From: Gammaproteobacteria bacterium
GTDB lineage: Bacteria; Pseudomonadota; Gammaproteobacteria; Pseudomonadales; Litorivicinaceae
Length of the DNA: 41,934 nt
Direction: 5' to 3'
Assembly: GCA_002730235.1 (NCBI GenBank)
Contig: PBZS01000065.1
Span: forward strand, 1-41,934
Made by a program: the position numbers and the translations under genes. The notes under the pieces were generated by a model. It saw nothing but the letters and a program-made list of their open reading frames with translations. It did not search any database and was not told where the DNA came from. Below are positions 25,879 to 34,722 of the stretch, piece after piece (position 1 is the stretch's first letter; the number at the start of each line of letters is the position of its first letter).

Positions 25879-26589
25879 TCATCGTGCAGACAGAAACATT
25901 TCTGGTTTTTCAAGGGAGGTTAATTCCCAATATGGAACAGTAATAACATCGCGACCAGCGCACAGGCGGCGCAACTCATCTAATTCTGACTGCAAATCCA
26001 CAACGAACCCGAATCTCGAGTGGTCGTCTATTTGGTTCACACAACCATATGAACCAAATATTTCTTCGCGGTATAGGTGTTGAGTTATGTGCTCCCTATC
26101 CACCAACGCTCTGGCCTCTCGGACTGATTTTTTAAAAAAATCGGCCCGCATCAGCTCGGCGCTTATTCCATACGGAAATCTTCTATCGAATAGATTACTC
26201 ACGAAATCAAATTCGCGGGCCGCACCGATTGTATAGTTGATTAGACTATTGTCGATTAGCGGGGAATCACCGTTCAGTCTCAAAAAATATTCCGCGCCAC
26301 TCAAATCTAAAGCTTTCTCTGTGCGTCTGACTAAGTCGTGAGCATCACCTCGAATCACGGGCAGGCCAATCTCCTCCGCAGCTCGACACAGATCATCATC
26401 TAGGCCGCGATCCGTTGTTACTAGGAACTGACAATCTAATTTTGTCTGGAGACTTCGTTCATAAACTATCCTGAGTATACTGTGGCCCTCGATACTCATA
26501 AGGATCTTACCGGGTAACCGCGACGAATCGCTTCGAGCGTAAATAAAGCCAGCGACGAGAGGCGAGGCGGCTGACACGTCACTCACCAC
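25879..26589 (-). CDS. SpsF/NeuA-like cytidylyltransferase (CMP-sugar synthetase)
   Basis: A 236-residue nucleotidyltransferase of the cytidylyltransferase family that activates 3-deoxy-ulosonic acids with CTP. It has A-R-S-D-S-S-R-L-P-G-K-I-L near the N-terminus (the R-x-x-S-x-R-L-P-G-K CTP loop), then L-R-L-N-G-D-S-P-L-I-D, a metal-binding stretch. It resembles SpsF and the pseudaminate synthetases more than NeuA proper. It begins at GTG inside the end of the neuB-like gene; the alternative GTG at 26577 has AGGTGG eight bases upstream and may be the true start. Confidence 0.85.
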   Translation of the reverse strand: MVSDVSAASPLVAGFIYARSDSSRLPGKILMSIEGHSILRIVYERSLQTKLDCQFLVTTDRGLDDDLCRAAEEIGLPVIRGDAHDLVRRTEKALDLSGAEYFLRLNGDSPLIDNSLINYTIGAAREFDFVSNLFDRRFPYGISAELMRADFFKKSVREARALVDREHITQHLYREEIFGSYGCVNQIDDHSRFGFVVDLQSELDELRRLCAGRDVITVPYWELTSLEKPEMFLSAR

Positions 26590-27670
26590 CTATCATTTTT
26601 TTCTCTTTCATCTCGTTAGCCCAAAAGGCACTAGCCTCCTTGCAATTAGAGCCCACGATTGAAACGTTAGAGCCCGTGCCCAGAGCACTATATTGTGGCG
26701 CCGCTTCAGTAATCAGCAAACCGACCAAATCTCGAGGGTCATGCCCTTCATATTCAGAACTGGGACGAACGAACAATAAATCGTCCTCTGTAATCCGATG
26801 ACCTGCCTCTAGGTCCCTTGACGCGTATATGCCTCTTCTCGCTCGAATCTTTGTTTTCAATTCTCCAGATTCAGAGGACAGACTTTCTTCCGACCAATTC
26901 AACGCCTCCTCACAAAGTGCGACGGTTTGTACATAATTATTTAGCTCTTCAGGGCTTTGAGCATGAGCGTGATCGAAACCAGCTAAAGTCTTATCAAAAG
27001 TGAAATGCTTTTCAAAAAATCTGGCACCTGCGGTCCACGCGAGTATTGCTGAGCGCTCGTCGATAGTATGGTCTGAGTAACCCACATCCAATCCGAAGGC
27101 GCTCTTTAAGGCACTGATTCTAGATATCTTCGACTCCTCGAACGCACACGGATACATAGACACACAATGTAAAAGCTTTAGATCTATTTTTTGGTTCGCC
27201 GCTTTAGCGACAGAAACGGCATTTGCAATCTCCGCTAGGCTAGCCATCCCTGTACTGAGCAATACGGTCGAAAATTCTTTACAAACCTTTTCAATCAGCA
27301 AGTGGTTCGTCAGATCCGTCGAGGCGATCTTTACGTATCCAGCTCCTAATCTCTTCAGAAGGCTAATGCCGCGATCACAAAAGACTGAGGCGCTTATATC
27401 GATCTCCCTTAAAGCAGCATACCTCCATATCTCTTCCCATTGCTCGTCGCCAAACTCCTCTGATCTTCGTTGGGCGTAAACCTCACTGTCGTAATAGCTC
27501 CCGTCGATTAAATATTTTGGGAGGTAAAGCCCCTCTGAGAAGATAAACTGGAATTTTACCGAACTTGCGGATGCTGATTTGGCAATATCTATGAGCTTTT
27601 TCGCATCATTCAAACTCCCGTTATGGTTACTACCCGCCTCCGCGATCACACCCCCATTATGATATTCCAT
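26579..27670 (-). CDS. neuB: NeuB/PseI/LegI-type nonulosonic acid synthase
   Basis: A 363-residue enzyme that condenses phosphoenolpyruvate with a 2-acylamino sugar to give a nine-carbon sialic-acid-like sugar. TIM-barrel motifs are all present: I-A-E-A-G-S-N-H-N-G (9-18), V-K-F-Q-F (37-41), Y-V-K-I-A-S-T-D-L, L-L-S-T-G-M-A, L-L-H-C-V-S-M-Y-P, G-Y-S-D-H-T-I and F-E-K-H-F-T-F-D-K. A C-terminal SAF antifreeze-like domain starts near residue 280 with R-R-G-I-Y-A-S-R-D-L. The usual substrate-loop 'PDH..SL' is replaced by F-D-H-A-H-A-Q. Which sugar it makes cannot be read from sequence. It overlaps both neighbours. Confidence 0.92.
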   Translation of the reverse strand: MEYHNGGVIAEAGSNHNGSLNDAKKLIDIAKSASASSVKFQFIFSEGLYLPKYLIDGSYYDSEVYAQRRSEEFGDEQWEEIWRYAALREIDISASVFCDRGISLLKRLGAGYVKIASTDLTNHLLIEKVCKEFSTVLLSTGMASLAEIANAVSVAKAANQKIDLKLLHCVSMYPCAFEESKISRISALKSAFGLDVGYSDHTIDERSAILAWTAGARFFEKHFTFDKTLAGFDHAHAQSPEELNNYVQTVALCEEALNWSEESLSSESGELKTKIRARRGIYASRDLEAGHRITEDDLLFVRPSSEYEGHDPRDLVGLLITEAAPQYSALGTGSNVSIVGSNCKEASAFWANEMKEKKMIGGE

Positions 27671-28592
27671 GTAAATTCCTCAATTCAGCATCTATTTGCT
27701 GCGCTAATAATGATCCATAGCGGGCAAAGTTTTTTTTATGTAAAAGCGCATTTAATGTTTGCCAAGTTTCAACATCCTCCGCCAGGCGAGAGACCGTTTT
27801 TGAACTAAGGCTCTCTAAGTCGATCTTCTTACACCATCCATTTTCGTAAAAAAAACGATTCTTATGATGCGCATTAGGTCGGACGATGGAAATAGCCGGC
27901 ACGGCTCGTGCTATGGCTTCAAAAAGCATCAGTCCGTCGCCCGTAACAAATAAATCGACATGACCGAGAGCGCCCCAAAGATCATTATTTGCAGATAGAA
28001 AACTTATTTCACAATCGACGTTGTTCGCTATCGCACCGTTATGACCAACCACGATGACTTTTTTTATGGAAGTTACGCGTGATAACCCTTCTAAGATCGT
28101 TTCGATATCGGCGTACGACTCTCCACCTGAGATACAGACGCCCACAACCCTATTACGAGGCCTCACGGCCTCGCAAATCTGATCCGGGCATAGCCCTGCG
28201 AAGGCAAATCTCGGGTCTATGACAACTCTGCCGCCTGCCTTTATAACGTCAGCCGTCGTGTCAGTGTGTGCCCTGGTCATTGCACAAGAAAATATTTCCC
28301 CCTTGTCAAAGACCGGGGAGATCAAGATTTTTTTCCTGAATGCATCCGACAGAGAACGGAATTCAGGGAGTATGGAAGTTGCATCAACTATCAACACATC
28401 CCCTCGCGCATCCGCGGCAACGCTTATCTCATAGCCGGACTCAACGAGAGTAGCACGAGCGCCCCTACTAAAGTTGCCAGTGACAGTAACGCCGTGCCCA
28501 AATGCCATGAGCTGAGCAATTACTTGTTTCGATCTGTTTAGGTGCCCCGACCCATCTCTTTCGCCAGCGCCAATGTAGAAATGCATATCCAA
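27657..28592 (-). CDS. pseG: PseG/SpsG-like UDP-sugar hydrolase
   Basis: A 311-residue GT-B-fold protein. The N-terminal G-S-G-H-L-N-R-S corresponds to the G-x-G-H-x-x-R loop of PseG, which holds the catalytic histidine. The second half has V-G-V-C-I-S-G-G-E-S-Y and a final nucleotide site F-V-T-G-D-G-L-M-L-F-E-A-I-A-R-A-V-P, close to PseG's 'GG.T..Ea...G.P'. PseG removes UDP from UDP-2,4-diacylamido-trideoxy sugars before NeuB-type condensation. Order pseG, neuB, cytidylyltransferase agrees with that. It starts at TTG 28592 or ATG 28586. Confidence 0.78.
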   Translation of the reverse strand: MDMHFYIGAGERDGSGHLNRSKQVIAQLMAFGHGVTVTGNFSRGARATLVESGYEISVAADARGDVLIVDATSILPEFRSLSDAFRKKILISPVFDKGEIFSCAMTRAHTDTTADVIKAGGRVVIDPRFAFAGLCPDQICEAVRPRNRVVGVCISGGESYADIETILEGLSRVTSIKKVIVVGHNGAIANNVDCEISFLSANNDLWGALGHVDLFVTGDGLMLFEAIARAVPAISIVRPNAHHKNRFFYENGWCKKIDLESLSSKTVSRLAEDVETWQTLNALLHKKNFARYGSLLAQQIDAELRNLHGIS

Positions 28593-28593
28593 G

Positions 28594-29694
28594 TCAGGCT
28601 AGCCTACATAAATTTACGTAGGCCTCCACAAGGCCTTTGAATTCTTCGAGAATCTCGATTTGATCTTCATGAATGCTAGCCCATTTCCCTTTTCTAAGTG
28701 AATCATCGGCGGAAATATAGCCACCTTCCCTGATAAGCGTGTCAATCATAGGTCCGGCGTCGCCTCCGCAGTCCATCATCTTTATCGAGCTATCGAGGAC
28801 CCCTAAATCCGAACAGAGACTCTCTGCTCTCTCGTCATAAGTGATGTTCACAACAGGTTTATTAAAAGCGATCGCGGGCAGGCTCGCGTGTAAACGATAA
28901 CTCACTAACATCGAACAGTTAGATATCAGGGACAGATATTGATAAACATCGTTCGTGTAAACAGGGTCAACGCTGAATGCACCTTTAAATTGAACAGCGA
29001 AATCCAAATCTCTTGAGTCATTACAGAGAATTCGAACTCGGTTATGACCGGACTCTCGCAGGGCATAAATAGCAGTCTCAATGTGTTTTTGAACAAGGTT
29101 CTGTTGGGAGATGGGTAGATTCATTAATGAAGGCGTGCGTATGGAAATGAGCGACCCTACTATCTCCGAATCTGGAAGTGGGGGCAAAAAGCTTTTATAC
29201 CCGTTCAAATTTATAGTGGGGCAAAAACCGATTCTGTCGTTTTCCCCCAGCCCACGAATGTAATTGTATGTAGCTGTATCACGAGACGCTGATATGTCGG
29301 AGGCGCGAACTAGACTCTTCAATTTTTGGTCCGAAATTACGTCAGTGCGCTCCTCTAAACTTCCATTGCGCCCATACACCCGCCCTCGAGAGTTTGAAAA
29401 AAGCATTAGTGGAGCCTTAAGGTTCGCTAAGGCTACAGGGTCAACTTCAATTTCGTTATTCTCGTAAAGATTTCCGCCACCCACTATAACCCCGTCAGCG
29501 AAGCGGTTGATCTCATGAACGGTGCTTTTTGTAAGCCCAGCTCTCGCAGTACTCTCATAACGAGATGTTGCCGGATAGTCTATTATAGTGACTAAGCGAC
29601 CGAAAACCTCGTAAAGCATATGCCTCATTGCGAAGCTTATCGCCGTGTTTCCTACGTTGTGCCCAAACGGCCTTATATTCGCTAGTGTATACAC
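28594..29694 (-). CDS. Polysaccharide pyruvyltransferase family protein
   Basis: A 366-residue protein of the polysaccharide pyruvyl transferase family (CsaB/WcaK-like), which makes pyruvate ketals on sugars using phosphoenolpyruvate. Visible motifs are P-F-G-H-N-V-G-N-T-A-I (early glycine loop), V-I-V-G-G-G-N-L-Y-E-N-N, S-D-I-S-A-S-R-D, and the late S-Y-R-L-H-A-S-L-P-A-I-A-F-N-K-P (the 'R.H..i.A...g.P' signature). GTG 29694 follows GGGGAG by eleven bases. Its TGA is two bases from the pseG start, so it heads the nonulosonic module, directly after the GalE gene. Confidence 0.85.
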   Translation of the reverse strand: MYTLANIRPFGHNVGNTAISFAMRHMLYEVFGRLVTIIDYPATSRYESTARAGLTKSTVHEINRFADGVIVGGGNLYENNEIEVDPVALANLKAPLMLFSNSRGRVYGRNGSLEERTDVISDQKLKSLVRASDISASRDTATYNYIRGLGENDRIGFCPTINLNGYKSFLPPLPDSEIVGSLISIRTPSLMNLPISQQNLVQKHIETAIYALRESGHNRVRILCNDSRDLDFAVQFKGAFSVDPVYTNDVYQYLSLISNCSMLVSYRLHASLPAIAFNKPVVNITYDERAESLCSDLGVLDSSIKMMDCGGDAGPMIDTLIREGGYISADDSLRKGKWASIHEDQIEILEEFKGLVEAYVNLCRLA

Positions 29695-29748
29695 TGAGCT
29701 TTAATCTCCCCTGTCTTTTATATCTGAAAAGGTGGCCTGTCCTAATAA

Positions 29749-30792
29749 TCACTTATTGGACGTGCTAGCGTTTCTCTTAATCCATTGATATGCGTGGGCG
29801 CACATATCATGCAAAGAGAATCGCGTCTCAAACCCTAATATCTTCTTCGCGCTGGCGTTAGATGTCCAAACTTCTCCCACATCGCCCAATCTACGACCTA
29901 CGAATTTTACGTTGACTTTTTGACCCGACACCTCTTCAAATGCACTGACCAATTGCATCACAGAAGTCGGCTGCCCCGTTCCTAAATTAAAGATCTCACT
30001 GTCTTGTACCTCAGAAAGGTGTTCTATTCCTAAAACGTGCGCGCGGGCCAAGTCCATGACGTGTATGAAATCTCGCACACCGGTACCGTCCACCGTGTTA
30101 TAGTCATTACCATAAATTTCTAGTACTTCTCGCTTTCCGCTCACAATATCTAATATCACTGGCATTAAGTTATTGGCTGGGCCAGTGGGATCTTCGCCTA
30201 ACTTACCGCTTACGTGTGCTCCCACTGGGTTGAAATAACGAAAGATAATTGCGGAGTTAGCGTCGTTTGACAACGCCCATTCTGCGATAACTTTTTCGGC
30301 TAATAGCTTCGATACGCCATATGGATTGGCAGGGTCAGTGGGATGTCCCTCATCGCAAGGGATGTAAACAGGCTCTCCGTAAACTGTAGCTGATGAGGAA
30401 AATATCATAAGGCTACATCCGCAATCGGCCATGGCTCTCAAAACGTTAATTGTTCCATAAACATTAACGTCAAAGTAATCTAACGGTCTTTCGGTGCTCT
30501 CGACGACGCTTTTTAGTCCAGCAAAATGAATGACTACGTCAGGGGCGAACTCACAAAATAAGCGACTTAACTCCACTCGATCGAGCAAGTCGCAGTGATG
30601 GAAAATAGGCTCTGCGCCAGCAACTGCGCCAACAGCGTGTATTATAGACATTGCTGAGTTAGATAGATTATCTACAACAGCCACTTCGTAACCCTCGCGA
30701 AGCAGCTCCACGCACGTGTGACTTCCAATAAACCCGGCACCTCCGGAGACCAAAATTCGTTTAGGGGGCAACAATGTTTCTTCCAAGCACAA
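29749..30792 (-). CDS. galE: UDP-glucose 4-epimerase
   Basis: A typical GalE of about 340 residues that interconverts UDP-glucose and UDP-galactose (or the N-acetyl forms). It shows V-S-G-G-A-G-F-I-G-S-H-T-C-V-E-L-L at the N-terminus, H-F-A-G-L-K-S-V-V-E-S, S-S-S-A-T-V-Y-G, Y-G-V-S-K with the catalytic Tyr and Lys, and F-R-Y-F-N-P-V-G-A-H. Starts are TTG at 30792 or, better spaced behind GGAAG, TTG at 30774. A gap of 187 bp separates it from manC. Confidence 0.93.
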   Translation of the reverse strand: MCLEETLLPPKRILVSGGAGFIGSHTCVELLREGYEVAVVDNLSNSAMSIIHAVGAVAGAEPIFHHCDLLDRVELSRLFCEFAPDVVIHFAGLKSVVESTERPLDYFDVNVYGTINVLRAMADCGCSLMIFSSSATVYGEPVYIPCDEGHPTDPANPYGVSKLLAEKVIAEWALSNDANSAIIFRYFNPVGAHVSGKLGEDPTGPANNLMPVILDIVSGKREVLEIYGNDYNTVDGTGVRDFIHVMDLARAHVLGIEHLSEVQDSEIFNLGTGQPTSVMQLVSAFEEVSGQKVNVKFVGRRLGDVGEVWTSNASAKKILGFETRFSLHDMCAHAYQWIKRNASTSNK

Positions 30793-30979
30793 ATTCCAAT
30801 TTCTTCTCTCTGCGATTTCTTGTCGACCAGGTCTGATGAAACCAACGTTAAGTCAATTCCGAAAAGCTATATTTTCTAACAGGACCTTTATTTTTTAATC
30901 TGATCGATATCTGGTTAAACTATGATGGTAAGCTCTAGTTAGGGGCTTAAACGATTTCGTTTTTTACTCTTATCAATTA

Positions 30980-32374
30980 CTAGGATCGGCCGTAGATATC
31001 GCTCTCCCTGACTATATCGTCCTCGCCCAAGTAGGAGCCTGTCTGAATCTCGATAATTTCTAGAGGAACTTTCCCCGGGTTTTCTAGCGCGTGTACAACG
31101 CCTATCGGGATATAGGTCGATTCATTTTCCGAGAGCAGGTATGTATCTTCACCGTTCCTGACTTTTGCAGATCCAGAAACTACAGTCCAATGCTCTGCCC
31201 TGTGATGGTGCATTTGAACACTGAGCTTAGCTCCGGGTTTTACTGTGATTCGTTTGACCTGATATCTCGCGCCCTTATCAATCGAGTCGAACTTCCCCCA
31301 CGGCCGATAAACTTCCCTGTGCGTTTCCCACTCTTTGCGCGAGTCGGCTTTCAATTGAGCCACTATAGACCTCGCTTCTTGAACCGTGTATTTACTCGTC
31401 ACCATCACAGCATCCTTAGTAGACACAATAACCATGCCTTGCACGCCAACTGCCGCCACCAATTTATCTTCGGATCGGATATAACTATCAGTCGTATCTT
31501 TGAGGATCACGTCCCCGACTATCGCGTTGCAATCATCGTCTTTTTGGCTAACATCCCACAAAGAAGCCCAAGACCCAATGTCATTCCAACCCGGGTCCAT
31601 AGGCATGACAACGGCTTCTTTTGTTTTTTCCATCACAGCATAGTCAACGGAATTTTCGGGACAACCTTCGAAAATTTGGGCATCAATGCGGGTGAAATCT
31701 GAATCAGATTTCACCGACTGCGTCGCCGCAGCGCAAGTCTTGAAGATCTCAGGACAATAGGTTTCAAGTTCCTTGAGATATCGACTAGCTTTGAAAAGAT
31801 AAACGCCGCTATTCCAGTAGTATCCACCACGCTCAAGAAAATCTTCTGCCGTTTTCAAGCTAGGTTTTTCGTGAAAAGAGGAAACCTCGAAACCTTCCCC
31901 GCAACGTCCACCCGCCTCGATGTATCCATACCCAGTGTTGGGTGCTGAAGGCAATATACCGAAAGTCACCAGTTTTCCCCGCTCCGCCAGAGGCGCTGCA
32001 CATTGTACGGCCTCCGCAAACGCGGCTTTGTCCGACATCACGTGATCTGCGGGGAGTACCAATAGCAGAGGGTCGTGCGAGACTTCTAAGAGGGCAGCAA
32101 GCGCGATGGCAGGGGCAGTATTGCGAGCGACTGGCTCTAGAATAATCGGTCCAAGCATCCCTTTTTCGCGAAGTTGCTCGGCGACAAAAAATCTATGCTC
32201 CTCATTACAAATCGTTATTGTTGGTTCCGCCGTTATCGCAGAAACGCGGTCGACCGTGGCCTGAAGCATCGTTTCCTCTCCCTGCATAGCCAAGAATTGC
32301 TTAGGATGGCCGGACCGGGACAGAGGCCACAATCGAGTGCCTGCGCCGCCGGCTAGAATAACTGGAATGATCAA
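30980..32374 (-). CDS. manC: Mannose-1-phosphate guanylyltransferase/mannose-6-phosphate isomerase
   Basis: A 464-residue bifunctional type II PMI-GMP (ManC/AlgA). The N-terminal nucleotidyltransferase domain opens V-I-L-A-G-G-A-G-T-R-L-W-P-L-S-R and P-K-Q-F. S-F-H-E-K-P-S stands where F-V-E-K-P is usual. The C-terminal cupin isomerase has Y-R-P-W-G-K-F and Q-M-H-H-H-R-A-E-H-W. It gives GDP-mannose for gmd and for mannosyl transfer. The start is TTG at 32374, six bases after a strong AAGGAGG. No phosphomannomutase is in the window; that step must come from elsewhere. Confidence 0.95.
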   Translation of the reverse strand: MIIPVILAGGAGTRLWPLSRSGHPKQFLAMQGEETMLQATVDRVSAITAEPTITICNEEHRFFVAEQLREKGMLGPIILEPVARNTAPAIALAALLEVSHDPLLLVLPADHVMSDKAAFAEAVQCAAPLAERGKLVTFGILPSAPNTGYGYIEAGGRCGEGFEVSSFHEKPSLKTAEDFLERGGYYWNSGVYLFKASRYLKELETYCPEIFKTCAAATQSVKSDSDFTRIDAQIFEGCPENSVDYAVMEKTKEAVVMPMDPGWNDIGSWASLWDVSQKDDDCNAIVGDVILKDTTDSYIRSEDKLVAAVGVQGMVIVSTKDAVMVTSKYTVQEARSIVAQLKADSRKEWETHREVYRPWGKFDSIDKGARYQVKRITVKPGAKLSVQMHHHRAEHWTVVSGSAKVRNGEDTYLLSENESTYIPIGVVHALENPGKVPLEIIEIQTGSYLGEDDIVRESDIYGRS

Positions 32375-33743
32375 AGCTGCCTCCTTAAGCTTTTTCTAGC
32401 GCCTCTAACGGAGTCCGATAACGCACCATTCCGCGCGTGCCGTTGACGAGGTAGGTTTGACTGCCTATCCCGAGCGTTCTTTAGGGAGTCGTCGGGGGGT
32501 TTTTGCAAAATGTGCAGCTTCAGCTGTTGGCGGATGCAAAAAACCGAAGAATAGGGACACTCTATCGAGTGGGACCCGTAGCCCGTTGCTTCTATTTGCT
32601 CGAACCATTTCTAACGCGTTTTCGGAGGGTGCCTTTCCTTTGTAGTCATCTTGTCTTGACTTACTAGCGCAATCATAGCACCTATCCTATTTGTTGTCCT
32701 ACGCTTCTAGCCGAACCTGAATTGCATGGAAAAAACAGGGCGGTGTTAGAATTTGGTCTCTGCAAGAAGAAAAGCCTCTTTTCCCCGAGTTGTGTTAAAA
32801 ACATGTGACTTGATCACGGTTTTTTCTGACCACCAAAAAACGGGCGTTGTTTCGTGCAGCGCCGCACATTCGAGCCACGCCCTAAAGCCTTCCAACTCAA
32901 AAAGAGCGGATCAAAGGAAAAACAATGACCGCCTGATCCGAAGCGAGCTGCAACGACTTTCATCTAGAAGACCTACTAGCAACTGCCACTGTTACATCTT
33001 AAATATCTATATCCCATTGCGTCTACGGATAAAGTTTCCGCGTTCACGACACCAGTATTCTCAGCACAGTAAATGTTCCCCAATAGTTTGGTCGTTTAGC
33101 AGCACGCGTTATAAATCTGCTTACAACTTAATTTATAATCCCGCTTAAGCGCTTTAACGACCCGCGAGCACCCTAAGATTTTGCTCCCGAGACTTTGGGA
33201 ATGTTTTAACACTACAACTTAATGTTGCCCAATTCGTCAGGTTAGATAGACCAAACTGCATGCTCATCTATCCCGTGCTGCATACCATTAATGCTTTTTT
33301 TGGTGCCACGATTTCTTATTCCCTTGTCGGGGGTTATGTAACGCTCTCAACACAACTGACCCCGTCACGTAGAAAGAGGGGGATTCAGACATCGGATTGT
33401 CTATTTGACACCAAGTCATCGGGCTCTTATGTGTCCAATAAAGTCGCCACAAAGTCTGATACTCTGTCGAAACAAGCGGACTCCGAGAAATCAACGCTTA
33501 GCAGAAGTTGCAATTCCTCCGCTTTGCTCCACTCGGTGTCGGCCTCTGTTTCCCCAAAGTAGCCTTAAAAAACGCATCTCTAACGCAAAAACAAAACACC
33601 CAACCCCGACAATGTTGATGGAGACACCCTTGCCTTGAAAGGTTAGGTCGCCTCGTTCTTCAGGCGTTACCATTTTTTTTGCGCGGCGACACTAGGTATC
33701 CGTACATTCGCTCAAGTACATTTGAGGTCAATTGCGACGTGCT
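32375..33743. other. 1.37-kb stretch between manC and wzz without a credible gene
   Basis: Plus-strand ORFs exist (the longest about 32753-33148 and 33260-33562), but they have odd composition (Ser/Arg/His-rich), TTG starts, no ribosome sites and no known motif. The stretch contains an 11-base direct repeat TACAACTTAAT (33122-33132 and 33213-33223). A plus-strand hairpin CGCCT-N8-AGGCG near 33649-33666 is followed by ACCATTTTTTTT. It also contains several TATAAT-like boxes. It could be promoter/regulatory DNA for manC and downstream genes, a relic of a deleted gene, or host an sRNA. I cannot decide from sequence alone. Confidence 0.6.
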
Positions 33744-34715
33744 CTACGATTCTGCCTCGTCGCGTTTGAGGCCGCTCCGAGTTCGAAAATAATGGCGGAT
33801 GAGGACATAAAATAATGCAAGCGTCCCACCAGACGCCGCACCTAAAATAGAGATAAGGGCTCGATTGGGCTCCGACTTAACTTCAGCAGCGACGGGTGGG
33901 TCAATTATTTGAAACACATACTCCGTTGAAGCATTTGCGAGCATGACTGTCTTCGTCTGTTGCTCTATCAGGTCAGCGAACACCTCGGTAAGCGAGACAA
34001 GACTAGTTTTTTTAGTCTGCTCATTCAGAAAGATTATCGAGTTTTCAGCCTCTTGAACGTCCCGCTGTCTAACTGCATCGTTAACGCCATCGACCAGCAT
34101 AAACACCCAGTCTCTTGCCACCTCGGGCGAGTAATGAACAACCGCAACCGTGACTATACCGAGCTGCTTATCGTCAGTAATCTCTACGTGATCTTGTACG
34201 AATTTTTCGTAGGCCTCTTGAACACTAGGTTTAGCGCTTAACGGCGCTGAAACCTTCCGCACCCAGGCCTTTGTTTGGGGATCATAGATCGACGGTTCGA
34301 TTATTGTAAGGTTTGAAGCAGGGTCCCAGCCCGTCGCAGCCATCAGATCGACCAAGACGCTTTCGTATAAGTATTTTTCAAAAAAATTGCGGGATTTCAG
34401 CACATGCAGCGCGACCCTTGATTTGTCCGCTTCCCCCATTCCCCCTAGGCTAACTCCAGCTATCCCAGCTAAGCCACCGTATTGCGCAGCTAATTGACCA
34501 AGAGCACCCCCAGGTCTACTTTCAACCCGTGGTACTAGGGTCGCCTCAGATCTATATCTGTCGGAAACCGAAACCGCTATAAATACTGAGGCGGAAGCAA
34601 AGGCCAAAGTTATTAAGAATATCGATAGCCTGCCTCCCCACAAAACTGCAAAAACTTTCTGCAGATCAACTTCTCTCTGCGCATGCAAAGCAAGACCTTC
34701 ATCAATATTTCTCAT
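33744..34715 (-). CDS. wzz: Wzz-type chain-length determinant without kinase domain
   Basis: A 323-residue polysaccharide co-polymerase. The first transmembrane helix is around 31-51 after the cytosolic R-E-V-D-L-Q-K-V-F-A-V-L-W. A long periplasmic helical region follows, then P-P-V-A-A-E-V-K-S-E-P-N-R-A-L-I before the second helix (about 287-306). That proline-rich motif is typical of Wzz/Wzc/FepE. It ends in the cytosol with a short charged tail and lacks the tyrosine-kinase domain of Wzc. Its ATG lies seven bases after the wza-like stop. It probably controls polymer length and bridges to the outer-membrane exporter. Confidence 0.9.
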   Translation of the reverse strand: MRNIDEGLALHAQREVDLQKVFAVLWGGRLSIFLITLAFASASVFIAVSVSDRYRSEATLVPRVESRPGGALGQLAAQYGGLAGIAGVSLGGMGEADKSRVALHVLKSRNFFEKYLYESVLVDLMAATGWDPASNLTIIEPSIYDPQTKAWVRKVSAPLSAKPSVQEAYEKFVQDHVEITDDKQLGIVTVAVVHYSPEVARDWVFMLVDGVNDAVRQRDVQEAENSIIFLNEQTKKTSLVSLTEVFADLIEQQTKTVMLANASTEYVFQIIDPPVAAEVKSEPNRALISILGAASGGTLALFYVLIRHYFRTRSGLKRDEAES

Positions 34716-34722
34716 AGTAGGA

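Noticed and set aside
30955-30972. Hairpin AAACG-ATTT-CGTTT downstream of manC as a terminator
   Set aside because: The stem is short and AT-rich and the T-run follows on the plus strand, opposite to the direction of transcription of manC.
31091-31702. A 203-codon plus-strand ORF
   Set aside because: It is fully antisense to manC, whose motifs are complete; the composition (Arg/His/Phe rich) is typical of a reverse-frame shadow.
32753-33148. A 131-codon plus-strand ORF in the manC-wzz gap
   Set aside because: TTG start without a ribosome site, no hydrophobic pattern or motif, and odd Ser/Arg/Cys composition; not supported as a gene.
33260-33562. A 100-codon plus-strand ORF and overlapping minus-strand ORFs near 33.3-33.7 kb
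   Set aside because: Considered as possible transposase remnants or a small membrane protein, but no motif, terminal repeat or ribosome site supports any of them.
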